From positions 34,792 to 98,791 of the forward strand of contig JAEEJA010000019.1 of assembly GCA_016281605.1 (NCBI GenBank): DNA of 64,000 nucleotides, read 5' to 3'. The translations under genes and the position numbers were made by a program. Positions 1 through 11,250 of this stretch are shown in pieces; positions within the stretch are counted from its first letter, which is position 1, and each line of letters starts with the position of its first letter. The DNA comes from Lachnospiraceae bacterium (GTDB lineage: Bacteria > Bacillota > Clostridia > Lachnospirales > Lachnospiraceae). Below the pieces are notes generated by a model. It was not told where the DNA came from and searched no databases. It saw nothing but the letters and a program-made list of their open reading frames with translations.

Positions 1-7
1 GGTTATA

Positions 8-757
8 ATGAGCGAAAATAGAAACATGGATTCTTTGGATAAAAAAGATGAGAATATGTACCTGTCAGTACAGGGTGTGAGAAAAAGCTATGGTGAAGGC
101 GGAAGTTATGTTCAGGTTTTAAAGGGCGTTGAAGCCGGAGTGATGGAAGGGGAAATGTGCGTTATACAGGGTACAAGTGGATCGGGTAAATCAACTCTTC
201 TTAATTGTATAGGTGGTTTGGATGAAATAGATGAAGGTTCTATAGTAGTTGACGGGACAGAAATTGGACAGCTGGATGCAAAGGAGCTTTCTGAGTATAG
301 AAGAGATAAACTTGGATTTATATTCCAGTTTTATAATCTGATTCCTAATCTTACTGTAAAGGAAAATATAGAGGTTTGTCAGTATCTTACGGATAATCCT
401 CTTGATATGGAAGACTTAATCGTAACCCTTGGGCTAAAGGAACATGTAGATAAATTTCCTTCCCAGCTTTCGGGCGGACAACAGCAGAGGTGCGCCATAG
501 CCAGAGCTCTTATTAAAAATCCCAAGCTTCTTCTTTGTGATGAGCCTACCGGTGCTCTTGACTCTAAGACTTCAAGAGATATATTAATACTTTTAGAAGA
601 AATTAATAGAAAATACGGAACCACAATGCTTATGGTAACTCATAATAATTCCATAAAAAGTATGGTAGACAGAGTTATTTTCCTAAAGGACGGAGTTGTC
701 AGCAGAGAGTATCTTAATAAAGCAAAAATTCCGGCAGCAGAACTTGAGGATTTATAG
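8..757 (+). CDS. ABC transporter ATP-binding protein (MacB/LolD-like exporter family)
   Basis: Walker A GTSGSGKST, signature LSGGQQQR, Walker B LLLCDEPTGALD; directly upstream of an FtsX-like permease. Confidence 0.95.
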   Translation: MSENRNMDSLDKKDENMYLSVQGVRKSYGEGGSYVQVLKGVEAGVMEGEMCVIQGTSGSGKSTLLNCIGGLDEIDEGSIVVDGTEIGQLDAKELSEYRRDKLGFIFQFYNLIPNLTVKENIEVCQYLTDNPLDMEDLIVTLGLKEHVDKFPSQLSGGQQQRCAIARALIKNPKLLLCDEPTGALDSKTSRDILILLEEINRKYGTTMLMVTHNNSIKSMVDRVIFLKDGVVSREYLNKAKIPAAELEDL

Positions 758-789
758 GATAATTTATATTAAAAAAGGAAAGTGTATAT

Positions 790-3519
790 ATGCAAAAAGT
801 ACTTAGAAAAAGGATACTCAGAGATTTAAAGAAAAATCTCATGAGGTATCTGGCATTATCAATATTAATTATAGCAAGTATGTACATGGTAATCAGTCTG
901 GTGGATGCAGCTGATATGATTATAGTCGGAAGACAAAGATATAATAAGAAAAATCATGTGGAGTCCGGTTGTTTTACGACTTTCGTAAAGCTTTCAGATA
1001 GTGATAGGCAACGACTTAAAGATAAAGGTGCACAAATAGAAGAAGAGTTTTATGTTGATTTTTTACAGGAAGATAAAAGCACATTGAGAATAACAAAGGT
1101 TCGTGAAAAAATCAATTTAATTGAGATTGATAAGGGGGCTTTACCTCAAAATGATAATGAAATACTTTTGGAAAAAAGATATGCACAGGAGCATAAATTA
1201 AAGGTTTCCGATAGTATAATAATAGCAGGAGAAAGTTATAAGATTAGTGGTATCGGTTGTACTCCGGATTATGATGCTCCTTATGAAAAAATAGGCGACA
1301 GTACAGTTTCAAGTAAGACATTTGGAGTGGGTTTTGTTACCGGGAATCAGTATAAAAAATTATCAAATTCCGAAAATCTTTACAAGGCAGAAGAACTGTT
1401 ATATGCATATGTTTTACAAGACGGTCTTACTCATTCCGCATTAAAAAATGAATTATCTAAGATCAGGGTTTCGCCTAAAAATATAGAAGATGAATATTTT
1501 CAGAAGTATTGGGAAGAAAACATCGCTGATGCAGATAAAGTTACAGATGGAGTCGGAGAACTAAAAGATGGAAGCAATAAGCTGACAGACAGTCTTAGCG
1601 AGGTAAATTCTAACAATTCAAATCTTCAGGATGCGGCAAAAAAACTCTTTGATAATTACTTGAAAAGTGCGGGGGAATCTTTGAAAAGTTACGGTCTGAA
1701 GGACAATCTGACCGAGGAAAACTTTGAAGAAAAAATAAAGAAAATTGCAGATAATGCTGAAAGCTCTATCGTTAACATGAGTATATCATCTGCTCTTGAA
1801 GACCTTAAAAATCTAAAGAAATTCAAGGATGGAATAATAGACTATACAGAGGCGGTTGAAAAAATCGGAAAGGGTCAGAAAAAGGTTGACGAAGGAATCA
1901 ATAAATTAGATGACAAGGTTGATGAGATAAAAAAAGAGTACTTCGTTACTGATATTGAAAATCTCGTTACATTTATAAAGGCATCTGATAATCCCAGAAT
2001 TAATGCCAGTTCAAATGATCAGATAATAAATAAGTATGCGGGACTGGTGGCCGGAGCTATAGTACTAATTCTTTTTGCTTATGTTATATCTGTATTTGTG
2101 ATACATGGTATAGATGAGGAAAGCACTATAATCGGTGCGCTTTATGTGCTTGGTGTTACAGAAAGAGATCTTTTAAAGCATTACCTGTTTCTGCCTGTCA
2201 TTGTTACTGCTGTTTCCGGACTGGTAGGGGCGCTACTTGGCTTTTCTGATTTTGCACTTGATTCGCAGATGGTAGATAATAATGCTTATTTTTCTACTCC
2301 AAACTTTGATTATTATTATGCACCTTATCTTATAGTGTATGCACTTATTCTTCCTCCACTCATGGCTTTGCTGGTAAATGTATTTGTAATTCGTAAAAGA
2401 TTAAATCAGCCTGTATTAAAGCTCATAAGAAATGAGAAAAATGAAAAGATAAAGACAGGTTTTGATATCGATAAGTTCGGTTTTATAAAAAAGTTTCAGA
2501 TTCGTCAGATAATGAGAGAATCAAGAAGCGCCCTGGCTGTGGTTTTAGGAATGTTCATATGCCTGCTCATTATGTTTATAGGCATCAATTGTTTTGTAAT
2601 GTGTGAAAGTATAAAGGAAAACTATGTAAAGGATACTAAATTTAAATATATGTATACCTTAAAATATCCGGGAAAAAAGGCACCCGATGATTCTCATAAG
2701 GCTTTCGCCAAAACATTAAAAAAGGAGGTCTATGGTTATAATCTGGATATTACGGTATTGGGAGTAGACAAGGATAATCCTTACTTTGATGCAACTATAT
2801 ATAAAAGTAAAAATAAGGTTTCCATATCTTCAGCCATGGCTCAGAAGTACGGAATAAAAGAAGGGGAGCAAATTATAGTTTCCGACGAGATTAATGATGT
2901 GGATTATGCTTTTATAGTAAAAAAAATAGTCAATTATTCTACAGGCTTTTATATATTTATGGATATAAAAAGCATGTGTGAGCTATTTGGTGAGGATGAA
3001 GATTATTATAATGTTTTGTTTTCTGACAAAGAGTTAAGCATCAAGTCCGGAAGAGTGTACTCTGTTCTTACAAAAGATTCAATTAAAAAATCATCAGGAG
3101 TATTTGTAGATCTGATGAAGGGCATGGTTTATTCCATGTGTATCATGTCTATGATCATATTTATAGTTGTTATGTATTTGATGATGAAGGTTATGCTGGA
3201 TAGATCTGCTCAGAATATTGCTATTATAAAGATATTCGGATTCAGACCGGGTGAGATAAGAAAGTTGTACCTTAATGGTAATTTCTATATTATATCAATA
3301 GGAGCGATTATAATAATACCTTTGGCAAAACTTATCATGGATGCACTTTACCCATATATGATAGCCAATGTTGCCTGTGCTATGGATTTAAAATATCCGA
3401 TATATTATTACCCGGTTTTAGTTGGAATGATAATAGTTTTTTATTTTATCATAAACAGAATTCTTATATTCAGGATAAACCGAATGAAGCCTACAGAAGT
3501 TCTCAAAAACAGGGAATAA
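790..3519 (+). CDS. ABC transporter permease, FtsX/MacB-like, large extracellular domain
   Basis: 909 aa, N-terminal TM, long soluble region, C-terminal TM bundle; 32 bp downstream of the ATPase gene. Confidence 0.9.
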   Translation: MQKVLRKRILRDLKKNLMRYLALSILIIASMYMVISLVDAADMIIVGRQRYNKKNHVESGCFTTFVKLSDSDRQRLKDKGAQIEEEFYVDFLQEDKSTLRITKVREKINLIEIDKGALPQNDNEILLEKRYAQEHKLKVSDSIIIAGESYKISGIGCTPDYDAPYEKIGDSTVSSKTFGVGFVTGNQYKKLSNSENLYKAEELLYAYVLQDGLTHSALKNELSKIRVSPKNIEDEYFQKYWEENIADADKVTDGVGELKDGSNKLTDSLSEVNSNNSNLQDAAKKLFDNYLKSAGESLKSYGLKDNLTEENFEEKIKKIADNAESSIVNMSISSALEDLKNLKKFKDGIIDYTEAVEKIGKGQKKVDEGINKLDDKVDEIKKEYFVTDIENLVTFIKASDNPRINASSNDQIINKYAGLVAGAIVLILFAYVISVFVIHGIDEESTIIGALYVLGVTERDLLKHYLFLPVIVTAVSGLVGALLGFSDFALDSQMVDNNAYFSTPNFDYYYAPYLIVYALILPPLMALLVNVFVIRKRLNQPVLKLIRNEKNEKIKTGFDIDKFGFIKKFQIRQIMRESRSALAVVLGMFICLLIMFIGINCFVMCESIKENYVKDTKFKYMYTLKYPGKKAPDDSHKAFAKTLKKEVYGYNLDITVLGVDKDNPYFDATIYKSKNKVSISSAMAQKYGIKEGEQIIVSDEINDVDYAFIVKKIVNYSTGFYIFMDIKSMCELFGEDEDYYNVLFSDKELSIKSGRVYSVLTKDSIKKSSGVFVDLMKGMVYSMCIMSMIIFIVVMYLMMKVMLDRSAQNIAIIKIFGFRPGEIRKLYLNGNFYIISIGAIIIIPLAKLIMDALYPYMIANVACAMDLKYPIYYYPVLVGMIIVFYFIINRILIFRINRMKPTEVLKNRE

Positions 3520-3537
3520 ATAATTTGATTTTTTTGT

Positions 3538-3879
3538 CAAAGTAATATAGTTAAAAACAAACCTGCTCCATCAGTTGTACCTTCAGCTGCTCCTGCAAAG
3601 CCTGCAACAACACAGGCTGTAACAACAGCAGGCGCAGTATTCTCAATCGTTCAGATTGGACCTAAGGCATTTAAGGGATTAAAGAAGGCTACAGTTTCTA
3701 AGGTTGGTAAGAATGTTACTGTTATCGGTAAGGGTGCATTTGCAGGAGACAATAAGGTTAAGAGTCTTAAGATTAAAGGAAAGAAGCTTAAGATTTTAGT
3801 TCCTAAGAAGAAATTCAAGGCTTATAAGAAGCTCGTCAAGAAGTCAAAGAGCAAGAAGATTAAAGTTAAAAAGTTCTGA
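3538..3879 (+). pseudogene. 5'-truncated remnant of a secreted surface protein C-terminus (PT/PA linker + LRR_5-like repeat + Lys-rich tail)
   Basis: Open frame without start codon reads ...VKNKPAPSVVPSAAPAKPATTQAVTTAGAVFSIVQIGPKAFKGLKKATVSKVGKNVTVIGKGAFAGDNKVKSLKIKGKKLKILVPKKKFKAYKKLVKKSKSKKIKVKKF*; in-frame TGA just upstream; tail resembles the C-terminus of the 35112-38297 protein. Confidence 0.75.
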
Positions 3880-3922
3880 TAACTTATGACTTAAGTAACA
3901 ATTATATATAAAGAAAATGTGT

Positions 3923-3958
3923 AAAGGATGTCCGTTTATATATGGGCATCCTTTTTTA
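3923..3958 (+). terminator. Rho-independent terminator
   Basis: aaggatgtcc-gtttatatat-gggcatcctt followed by a T-run. Confidence 0.8.
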
Positions 3959-4017
3959 TACGCATTTTTATGCTCAGATAATTATTGAAAAAAACCTTTA
4001 AATTAGCAAAATATTAA

Positions 4018-4046
4018 TTGAAAAAAAAATCTGTCTATAGTACAAT
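4018..4046 (+). promoter_or_regulatory. Sigma-A promoter of the sucrose/PTS operon
   Basis: TTGAAA (4018-4023), 17 bp spacer, TACAAT (4041-4046), about 50 bp before scrA. Confidence 0.75.
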
Positions 4047-4057
4047 TAAAAATAGCT

Positions 4058-4070
4058 TATAAACGTTTAA
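4058..4070 (+). promoter_or_regulatory. Candidate LacI-family (ScrR/CcpA-like) operator
   Basis: Palindromic core AAACGTTT in ttataaacgtttaa just downstream of the predicted transcription start. Confidence 0.5.
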
Positions 4071-5987
<1,917 letters not shown>

Positions 5988-6066
5988 GTCATTATTTCAC
6001 TTTTATGGATTTGCTACCGGTATCGTAAAAGACGATTATTATTTACGAAAATGGTGAGGTTTACAA

Positions 6067-7533
6067 ATGAATAAAGATAAAAATTTTCGATTACAATACC
6101 ATATCATGCCTCCTGTAGGCTGGCTTAACGATCCTAACGGATTATCCAAATACAGGGGAAAGTATCATGCTTTCTTTCAATATTCTCCCGATAATCCAAA
6201 TGGTGGAAGAAAGCTGTGGGGGCATTACATAAGTGATGATTATGTCCACTTTGAGTATGTGGGCGAAAGCTTGGAGCCTGATAAGCCATATGATAAAAAC
6301 GGAGTATATTCAGGCTCCGCCTTAATAGAAGATGATAAGATGTTTTTATATTATACGGGCAATGTTAAGCAAGAGGGAGACCATGATTTTACATATTCCG
6401 GTCGAGAAGCTAACACGGTCCTTGTTACAACTCCGGATGGTATGAGTGGATTTGAAAAACAGCTTATCATGACTAATGATGACTATCCTGATTTTTATAC
6501 CTGTCATGTAAGAGATCCTAAGGTCTGGAAAAAAGATAATAATTATTACATGGTTCAGGGAGGAAGACTTAATGGCAAAAAGCTAAATCCGGAGTCGGTA
6601 GATAAGGGAGCTGTTCTCACATTTGAATCCATGGACATGAAGAAGTGGAACTGCATATCAAATATCAGTACTGTAAAGCCTTTTGGGTATATGTGGGAAT
6701 GTCCTGATTACATGGAAATCTCGGGTTTAAAAGTACTTGGCTTATGCCCTCAGGGACTAGAGACAAAGGGGTTAAAATACCAAAATATATATCAGGCAGG
6801 TTACTTTGTACTTGGTGATGATTTTGATATAAAAAGAAGATGTCGTCCTGATTCGGAAGAAGACTTTATCATTATAGATAATCCGGATGAAGTTTTTTAT
6901 GAGTGGGATTACGGCTTTGATTTCTATGCACCACAGACATTTACTGATGATGACGGCAATATAATAATTGTTGGCTGGGCCGGTATTCCGGATGCGGATT
7001 ATGACAATGAGCCTACAGTTTTAGAGGGATGGCAGCATGCCTTAACATTTCCTCGTGTTATAAGCAGGTCTAAAGATGAGAGGAAGCTTTTATGTAATCC
7101 GCTTCCTACGATTCTTGAGTTTAGAGGTGATTCCAATGAAGAAAAGATTGAAAATTACGGTCAAGTATCATTAATCGTTTCGGAGTGCTCTGATACTGAG
7201 ATTAAAGATATATCAGGGGATATATACATCAATTTTTCTTCATCGGATGAGGAACTTTTTGAAATAAATATTACAAAAAATAATAATGAAATTCATCTTT
7301 CACTTAAAATGGATGAGAAAGCCGGAAGAGGCAGAGATAAAAGAAGTGTAACCCTTAAGCATGGTGATAATTTACGTATACTTTTGGATGTTTCCATGGT
7401 AGAAATTTTTGCTGATGATGGGGAGGCAGTTATGACTTCCAGATTTTACTTTGATAAAGAAAAGTCGGAGGGTACATTTGACATGACTGTGAAAGGGAAT
7501 TGTAACTTAAAGACATATATTCTAAATATTTAA
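6067..7533 (+). CDS. scrB: Sucrose-6-phosphate hydrolase (GH32)
   Basis: GH32 motifs WLNDPNG, RDPKVW and WECPD. Confidence 0.95.
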   Translation: MNKDKNFRLQYHIMPPVGWLNDPNGLSKYRGKYHAFFQYSPDNPNGGRKLWGHYISDDYVHFEYVGESLEPDKPYDKNGVYSGSALIEDDKMFLYYTGNVKQEGDHDFTYSGREANTVLVTTPDGMSGFEKQLIMTNDDYPDFYTCHVRDPKVWKKDNNYYMVQGGRLNGKKLNPESVDKGAVLTFESMDMKKWNCISNISTVKPFGYMWECPDYMEISGLKVLGLCPQGLETKGLKYQNIYQAGYFVLGDDFDIKRRCRPDSEEDFIIIDNPDEVFYEWDYGFDFYAPQTFTDDDGNIIIVGWAGIPDADYDNEPTVLEGWQHALTFPRVISRSKDERKLLCNPLPTILEFRGDSNEEKIENYGQVSLIVSECSDTEIKDISGDIYINFSSSDEELFEINITKNNNEIHLSLKMDEKAGRGRDKRSVTLKHGDNLRILLDVSMVEIFADDGEAVMTSRFYFDKEKSEGTFDMTVKGNCNLKTYILNI

Positions 7534-7550
7534 CTCAATCGGAGTAGTTT

Positions 7551-7578
7551 CCCACCTCTAAACTAAACAAAAGGTGGG
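7551..7578 (+). other. Intercistronic hairpin before scrK
   Basis: CCCACCT...AGGTGGG 7-bp perfect stem, 14-nt loop, ending 6 nt before the scrK RBS. Confidence 0.5.
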
Positions 7579-7594
7579 TGAAATGGAGAATGGT

Positions 7595-8581
7595 ATGAAA
7601 AAATTACTGGCAATAGGTGAAGCGTTAATTGATTTTACACCTGAAGAAACAGGGATGTCACTTTGTGATGTTCCGGGATTTATGCCTAACGTAGGTGGAG
7701 CACCTGCAAATGTTAGTGCGGCTTATGCACTTCTTGGAGGAAATTCTGCTATGATAACTCAGGTTGGAGAGGATCCCTTTGGTGATAAAATCGTGAATAA
7801 ATTAAAGGATGTAGGTGTTGATGTAAGTTACATACTGCGTTCGCATGAAGCGAAGACATCATTAGCTTTTGTTGCCCTTAAGGAAGATGGAGAAAGAGAT
7901 TTTTCTTTCTTTAGAAATCCCGGAGCAGATATGCTTTTTGATAGTTCTCAGCTTAAAGAAGAGTGGTTTAGAGATTGCTTTGCTCTTCATTTTTGTTCTG
8001 TAAGTCTTGGTGATTTTCCAATGAAGGAGACACACAAAACAGCTATAGAGTTTGCTCGAAAGAGCGGTGCACTGATAAACTTTGATCCAAATTTAAGATT
8101 TAATTTATGGGATGATGCAGAGGCTTTGAAAAAGACCGTTATCGACTTTATTCCTTTGGCTGATATAGTAAAGATTTCCGATGAAGAGATTTCATTTATT
8201 ACGGATGAGGACGATCCGTATGAAGGTATAAAGAAGCTTTTTGTGGGAAATGTTAAGATGGTAATATATACAAAAGGAGGGAAAGGTGCTGAAGCGCATA
8301 CAAAAAGCGCTAGTGCAACAGTCCCGGGCAACGGCATACCGGCTCTTGACTCAACAGGGGCAGGCGATGCATTTATCGGTTCATTTCTCTTCATGCTTTC
8401 GAAGAAGGAAAAAAATTCTGATAATATAGCTGATATGACTTCAGAGGAGCTAGAGGAGTGTCTTGCTTTCTCAAATAAGTATTGCAAATGGAGTATACAA
8501 AGGTACGGAGCCATCGAATCCTATGCAACATACGATGAAATAATAAAATATGCGTCGGAAGACCGACAGAAAGAGGTGTAA
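7595..8581 (+). CDS. scrK: Fructokinase (PfkB/ribokinase family)
   Basis: GEALIDF N-terminus, GGAPANVSAAYALLGG and DSTGAGDAF motifs; RBS ggag before ATG 7595. Confidence 0.92.
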   Translation: MKKLLAIGEALIDFTPEETGMSLCDVPGFMPNVGGAPANVSAAYALLGGNSAMITQVGEDPFGDKIVNKLKDVGVDVSYILRSHEAKTSLAFVALKEDGERDFSFFRNPGADMLFDSSQLKEEWFRDCFALHFCSVSLGDFPMKETHKTAIEFARKSGALINFDPNLRFNLWDDAEALKKTVIDFIPLADIVKISDEEISFITDEDDPYEGIKKLFVGNVKMVIYTKGGKGAEAHTKSASATVPGNGIPALDSTGAGDAFIGSFLFMLSKKEKNSDNIADMTSEELEECLAFSNKYCKWSIQRYGAIESYATYDEIIKYASEDRQKEV

Positions 8582-8582
8582 C

Positions 8583-8840
8583 ATGAAAACATTTGATTAT
8601 GTGATTACTGATGAAGTAGGAATCCATGCAAGACCGGCAGGAATTCTTGTTAAGGAAGCAAAGGGAATGTCGTCTAAGATTACTATCGAGGCTAACGGTA
8701 AGTCTGCAGAGGCTACAAAGCTTATGGCTATTATGTCACTCGGTGTTAAGAAGGGTGCAACCGTTACTGTTAAGGTAGAGGGACCTGATGAGGATGCTGA
8801 TGCTGAGAAAATAGAAAACTTCTTCAAAGAAAATCTTTAA
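8583..8840 (+). CDS. ptsH: Phosphocarrier protein HPr
   Basis: GIHARPA with His15; 85 aa HPr fold; ATG 8583 immediately after scrK. Confidence 0.95.
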   Translation: MKTFDYVITDEVGIHARPAGILVKEAKGMSSKITIEANGKSAEATKLMAIMSLGVKKGATVTVKVEGPDEDADAEKIENFFKENL

Positions 8841-8956
8841 CTCAGGCACGCGAGTCTTGACACGTGTACAATTTTTGGGACAGGGTAGGAAGTTCGTCTG
8901 TCTCTTGCTTTGTCTTTTTTACAAGATTATTTTCCAGATGTGATGGGAGGTTATTT

Positions 8957-10570
8957 ATGCAGCAATTTACAGGAAAAGGTATAGGCAAGGGTGTTGCCAT
9001 AGGAAAAATAAAAATATTCGACAAAAGTGAGGAAAAGGTTCGTCGCGTAAGTGTAGAGGATACAGCTGCTGAATTTGCTCGTTTTGAGGAGGCTAAAGCA
9101 AAGGCTATAGAGCAACTTGGTGTTCTTTACGAAAAAGCCTGCGTAGAAGTAGGAGAAGAAAATGCAGCTATATTTGAAGTTCATCAGATGATGTTGGATG
9201 ATGATGATTACCTAGATTCTATAAAGAATATTATAGAAGAGCAAAAGGTTAATGCAGAGTATGCAGTTGCAACTACAGGTGATAATTTCTCTGAAATGTT
9301 TGCAAATATGGAGGATGAATACTTTAAGGCTCGTAGTGCTGATGTTAAGGATATATCCGAGAGAGTCGTAAGGATTCTTTCGGGAAGTGATGGTGACAGT
9401 TCTTCCATGGACGAACCTGTGATAATAGTAGCCCAGGATCTGGCTCCATCAGAGACCGTACAGTTTGACAAGTCAAAGCTTCTTGCATTTGTTACCCATC
9501 TGGGTTCATCCAATTCCCATACAGCAATACTTGCAAGAATGATGAATCTTCCGGCTATTATAGGTATTGAATTTGATAAGGCTTGGGATGGAAAGAAGGC
9601 TATAGTTGACGGTTATAAGGGCACTCTTACCATAGACCCTGATGATGAGCAACTAAAAGAAGCTCTTCTTATACGTGAGAAGGATAAAGAAAAAGCGAAG
9701 CTTTTACGTACACTTAAGGGTAAGCCTTCTGTTACTAAGAGTGGTAAGAAGATAAAGCTTTATGCTAATATAAAGGGCGTTAATGATACTGCGTCTGCGC
9801 TTGATAATGATGCAGAGGGTGTAGGCCTTTTCAGAAGTGAATTTTTATATTTAGAGGGTGATGATTTTCCTTCAGAGGAAACCCAGTTTAGCGCATATAA
9901 GACTGTTGCAGAGAATATGGGTGGCAAGCAGGTAGTCATAAGAACTTTGGATCTTGGTGCTGATAAGCAGGTTAGTTACTTTGATCTTGGACAGGAAGAT
10001 AATCCGGCCATGGGTTACCGTGCTATACGTATCTGTCTTACCCGTCCTGAAATCTTTAAGACTCAGCTGAGAGCCATATACAGAGCATCTGCATTTGGAA
10101 ATGTAGCGATAATGTTCCCTATGATTATATCCTTGGATGAAGTTTTGCAATGTAAAAAGATAGTTGAAGAAGTTAAGGCTGAACTTAAGGCTGAGGGGAT
10201 TCCTTTCAAGGAGGATGTTGAACTTGGTATCATGATTGAAACTCCGGCAGCAGCTGTCATAAGTGAAACATTAGCACATGAGGTTGATTTCTTCAGTATA
10301 GGAACCAACGATCTTACTCAGTATACCTTGGCTATTGACCGTCAAAATGCAAAGCTTGATAATATCAATGATTCACATCACCCAGCTGTTCTTGAACTAA
10401 TCAGAATGACAATCGAAAACGGACATAAGGGTGGAGCATGGGTTGGTATATGCGGAGAGCTTGCAGCAGATACGACTCTTACCAAAACATTTATAGAGTA
10501 TGGTGTGGATGAGCTTTCGGTATCACCGGGCTTTGTACTCTCTGTTAGAAATGAAATCATAAATAACTAA
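8957..10570 (+). CDS. ptsI: PTS enzyme I (phosphoenolpyruvate-protein phosphotransferase)
   Basis: GSSNSHTAILAR active-site His, PEP-binding FRSEFLY, ICGE near C-terminus; gggagg RBS before ATG 8957. Confidence 0.95.
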   Translation: MQQFTGKGIGKGVAIGKIKIFDKSEEKVRRVSVEDTAAEFARFEEAKAKAIEQLGVLYEKACVEVGEENAAIFEVHQMMLDDDDYLDSIKNIIEEQKVNAEYAVATTGDNFSEMFANMEDEYFKARSADVKDISERVVRILSGSDGDSSSMDEPVIIVAQDLAPSETVQFDKSKLLAFVTHLGSSNSHTAILARMMNLPAIIGIEFDKAWDGKKAIVDGYKGTLTIDPDDEQLKEALLIREKDKEKAKLLRTLKGKPSVTKSGKKIKLYANIKGVNDTASALDNDAEGVGLFRSEFLYLEGDDFPSEETQFSAYKTVAENMGGKQVVIRTLDLGADKQVSYFDLGQEDNPAMGYRAIRICLTRPEIFKTQLRAIYRASAFGNVAIMFPMIISLDEVLQCKKIVEEVKAELKAEGIPFKEDVELGIMIETPAAAVISETLAHEVDFFSIGTNDLTQYTLAIDRQNAKLDNINDSHHPAVLELIRMTIENGHKGGAWVGICGELAADTTLTKTFIEYGVDELSVSPGFVLSVRNEIINN

Positions 10571-10606
10571 TGAATTTATTCTTAATCATTTTTATATTTC
10601 TCTTAA

Positions 10607-10639
10607 AGGCGTACCTGACTTTTCAGGTGCGCTTTTTTC
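10607..10639 (+). terminator. Rho-independent terminator after ptsI
   Basis: ggcgtacctga-cttt-tcaggtgcgc followed by TTTTTT. Confidence 0.85.
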
Positions 10640-10735
10640 AGTCTAAGCAAACTTGACGCAGACATCTAATGAAAGTATAATAGAAGCATTAGTTATATAT
10701 AGAAATATATATGCGATATAGAAAAGGAATACCAG

Positions 10736-11225
10736 ATGAACGACAATAGTAATCGTAAAAATGTTAAAAAAATTCAAAGGATTCATTTAAAAATGGTCCT
10801 TGTTTTCATGCTTATGATTCTTGTTGCAGTAGTTATCATAGCGAGGATTACAGTAAAAATAACGGATAGAGCCTTGAAAAATGAGGCGGTTTCATTGACA
10901 ACATCGCTAAATGTTCAGATGAAACTTAATGTGGAAAGTTATATATCCAGAAGAGTGGGCTAAACTTCAGGGAGTTGAAAAGGGAATACCCGTGAGTGAA
11001 GCTGCAAGGAAGATATTAGACGGCGAAGGAAAGCTTTCCGGATTGCAGTACGAGGCTTCTGTAGTTATGGATAATAATAGTATATTGAGTCCTATGAGCA
11101 CTCTTCACGAAAGCAGTGTACTTTATGAAGCTTATATTGCTTCGTGTAATCTTGTACTTTTCGAAAAAAGTAATATTAAAGATGCGTCAGAAAACTTATA
11201 TAAAGAATTCAAGGAAAATATCTAA
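10736..11225 (+). pseudogene. Disrupted membrane sensory-protein gene (internal deletion/frameshift)
   Basis: 75-aa ORF with a single N-terminal TM (VLVFMLMILVAVVIIARITV) stops at 10963; reading continues in another frame as a 98-aa ORF. Confidence 0.6.
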
Positions 11226-11250
11226 CTTATATAAAGATTAGGAGATTACT

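Noticed and set aside
8864-8956. N-terminal extension of the ptsI ORF (MYNFWDRVGSSSVSCFVFFTRLFSRCDGRLF)
   Set aside because: Enzyme I begins at MQQFTGKGIGKGVAIG (8957) with a good RBS; the extension is spacer sequence.
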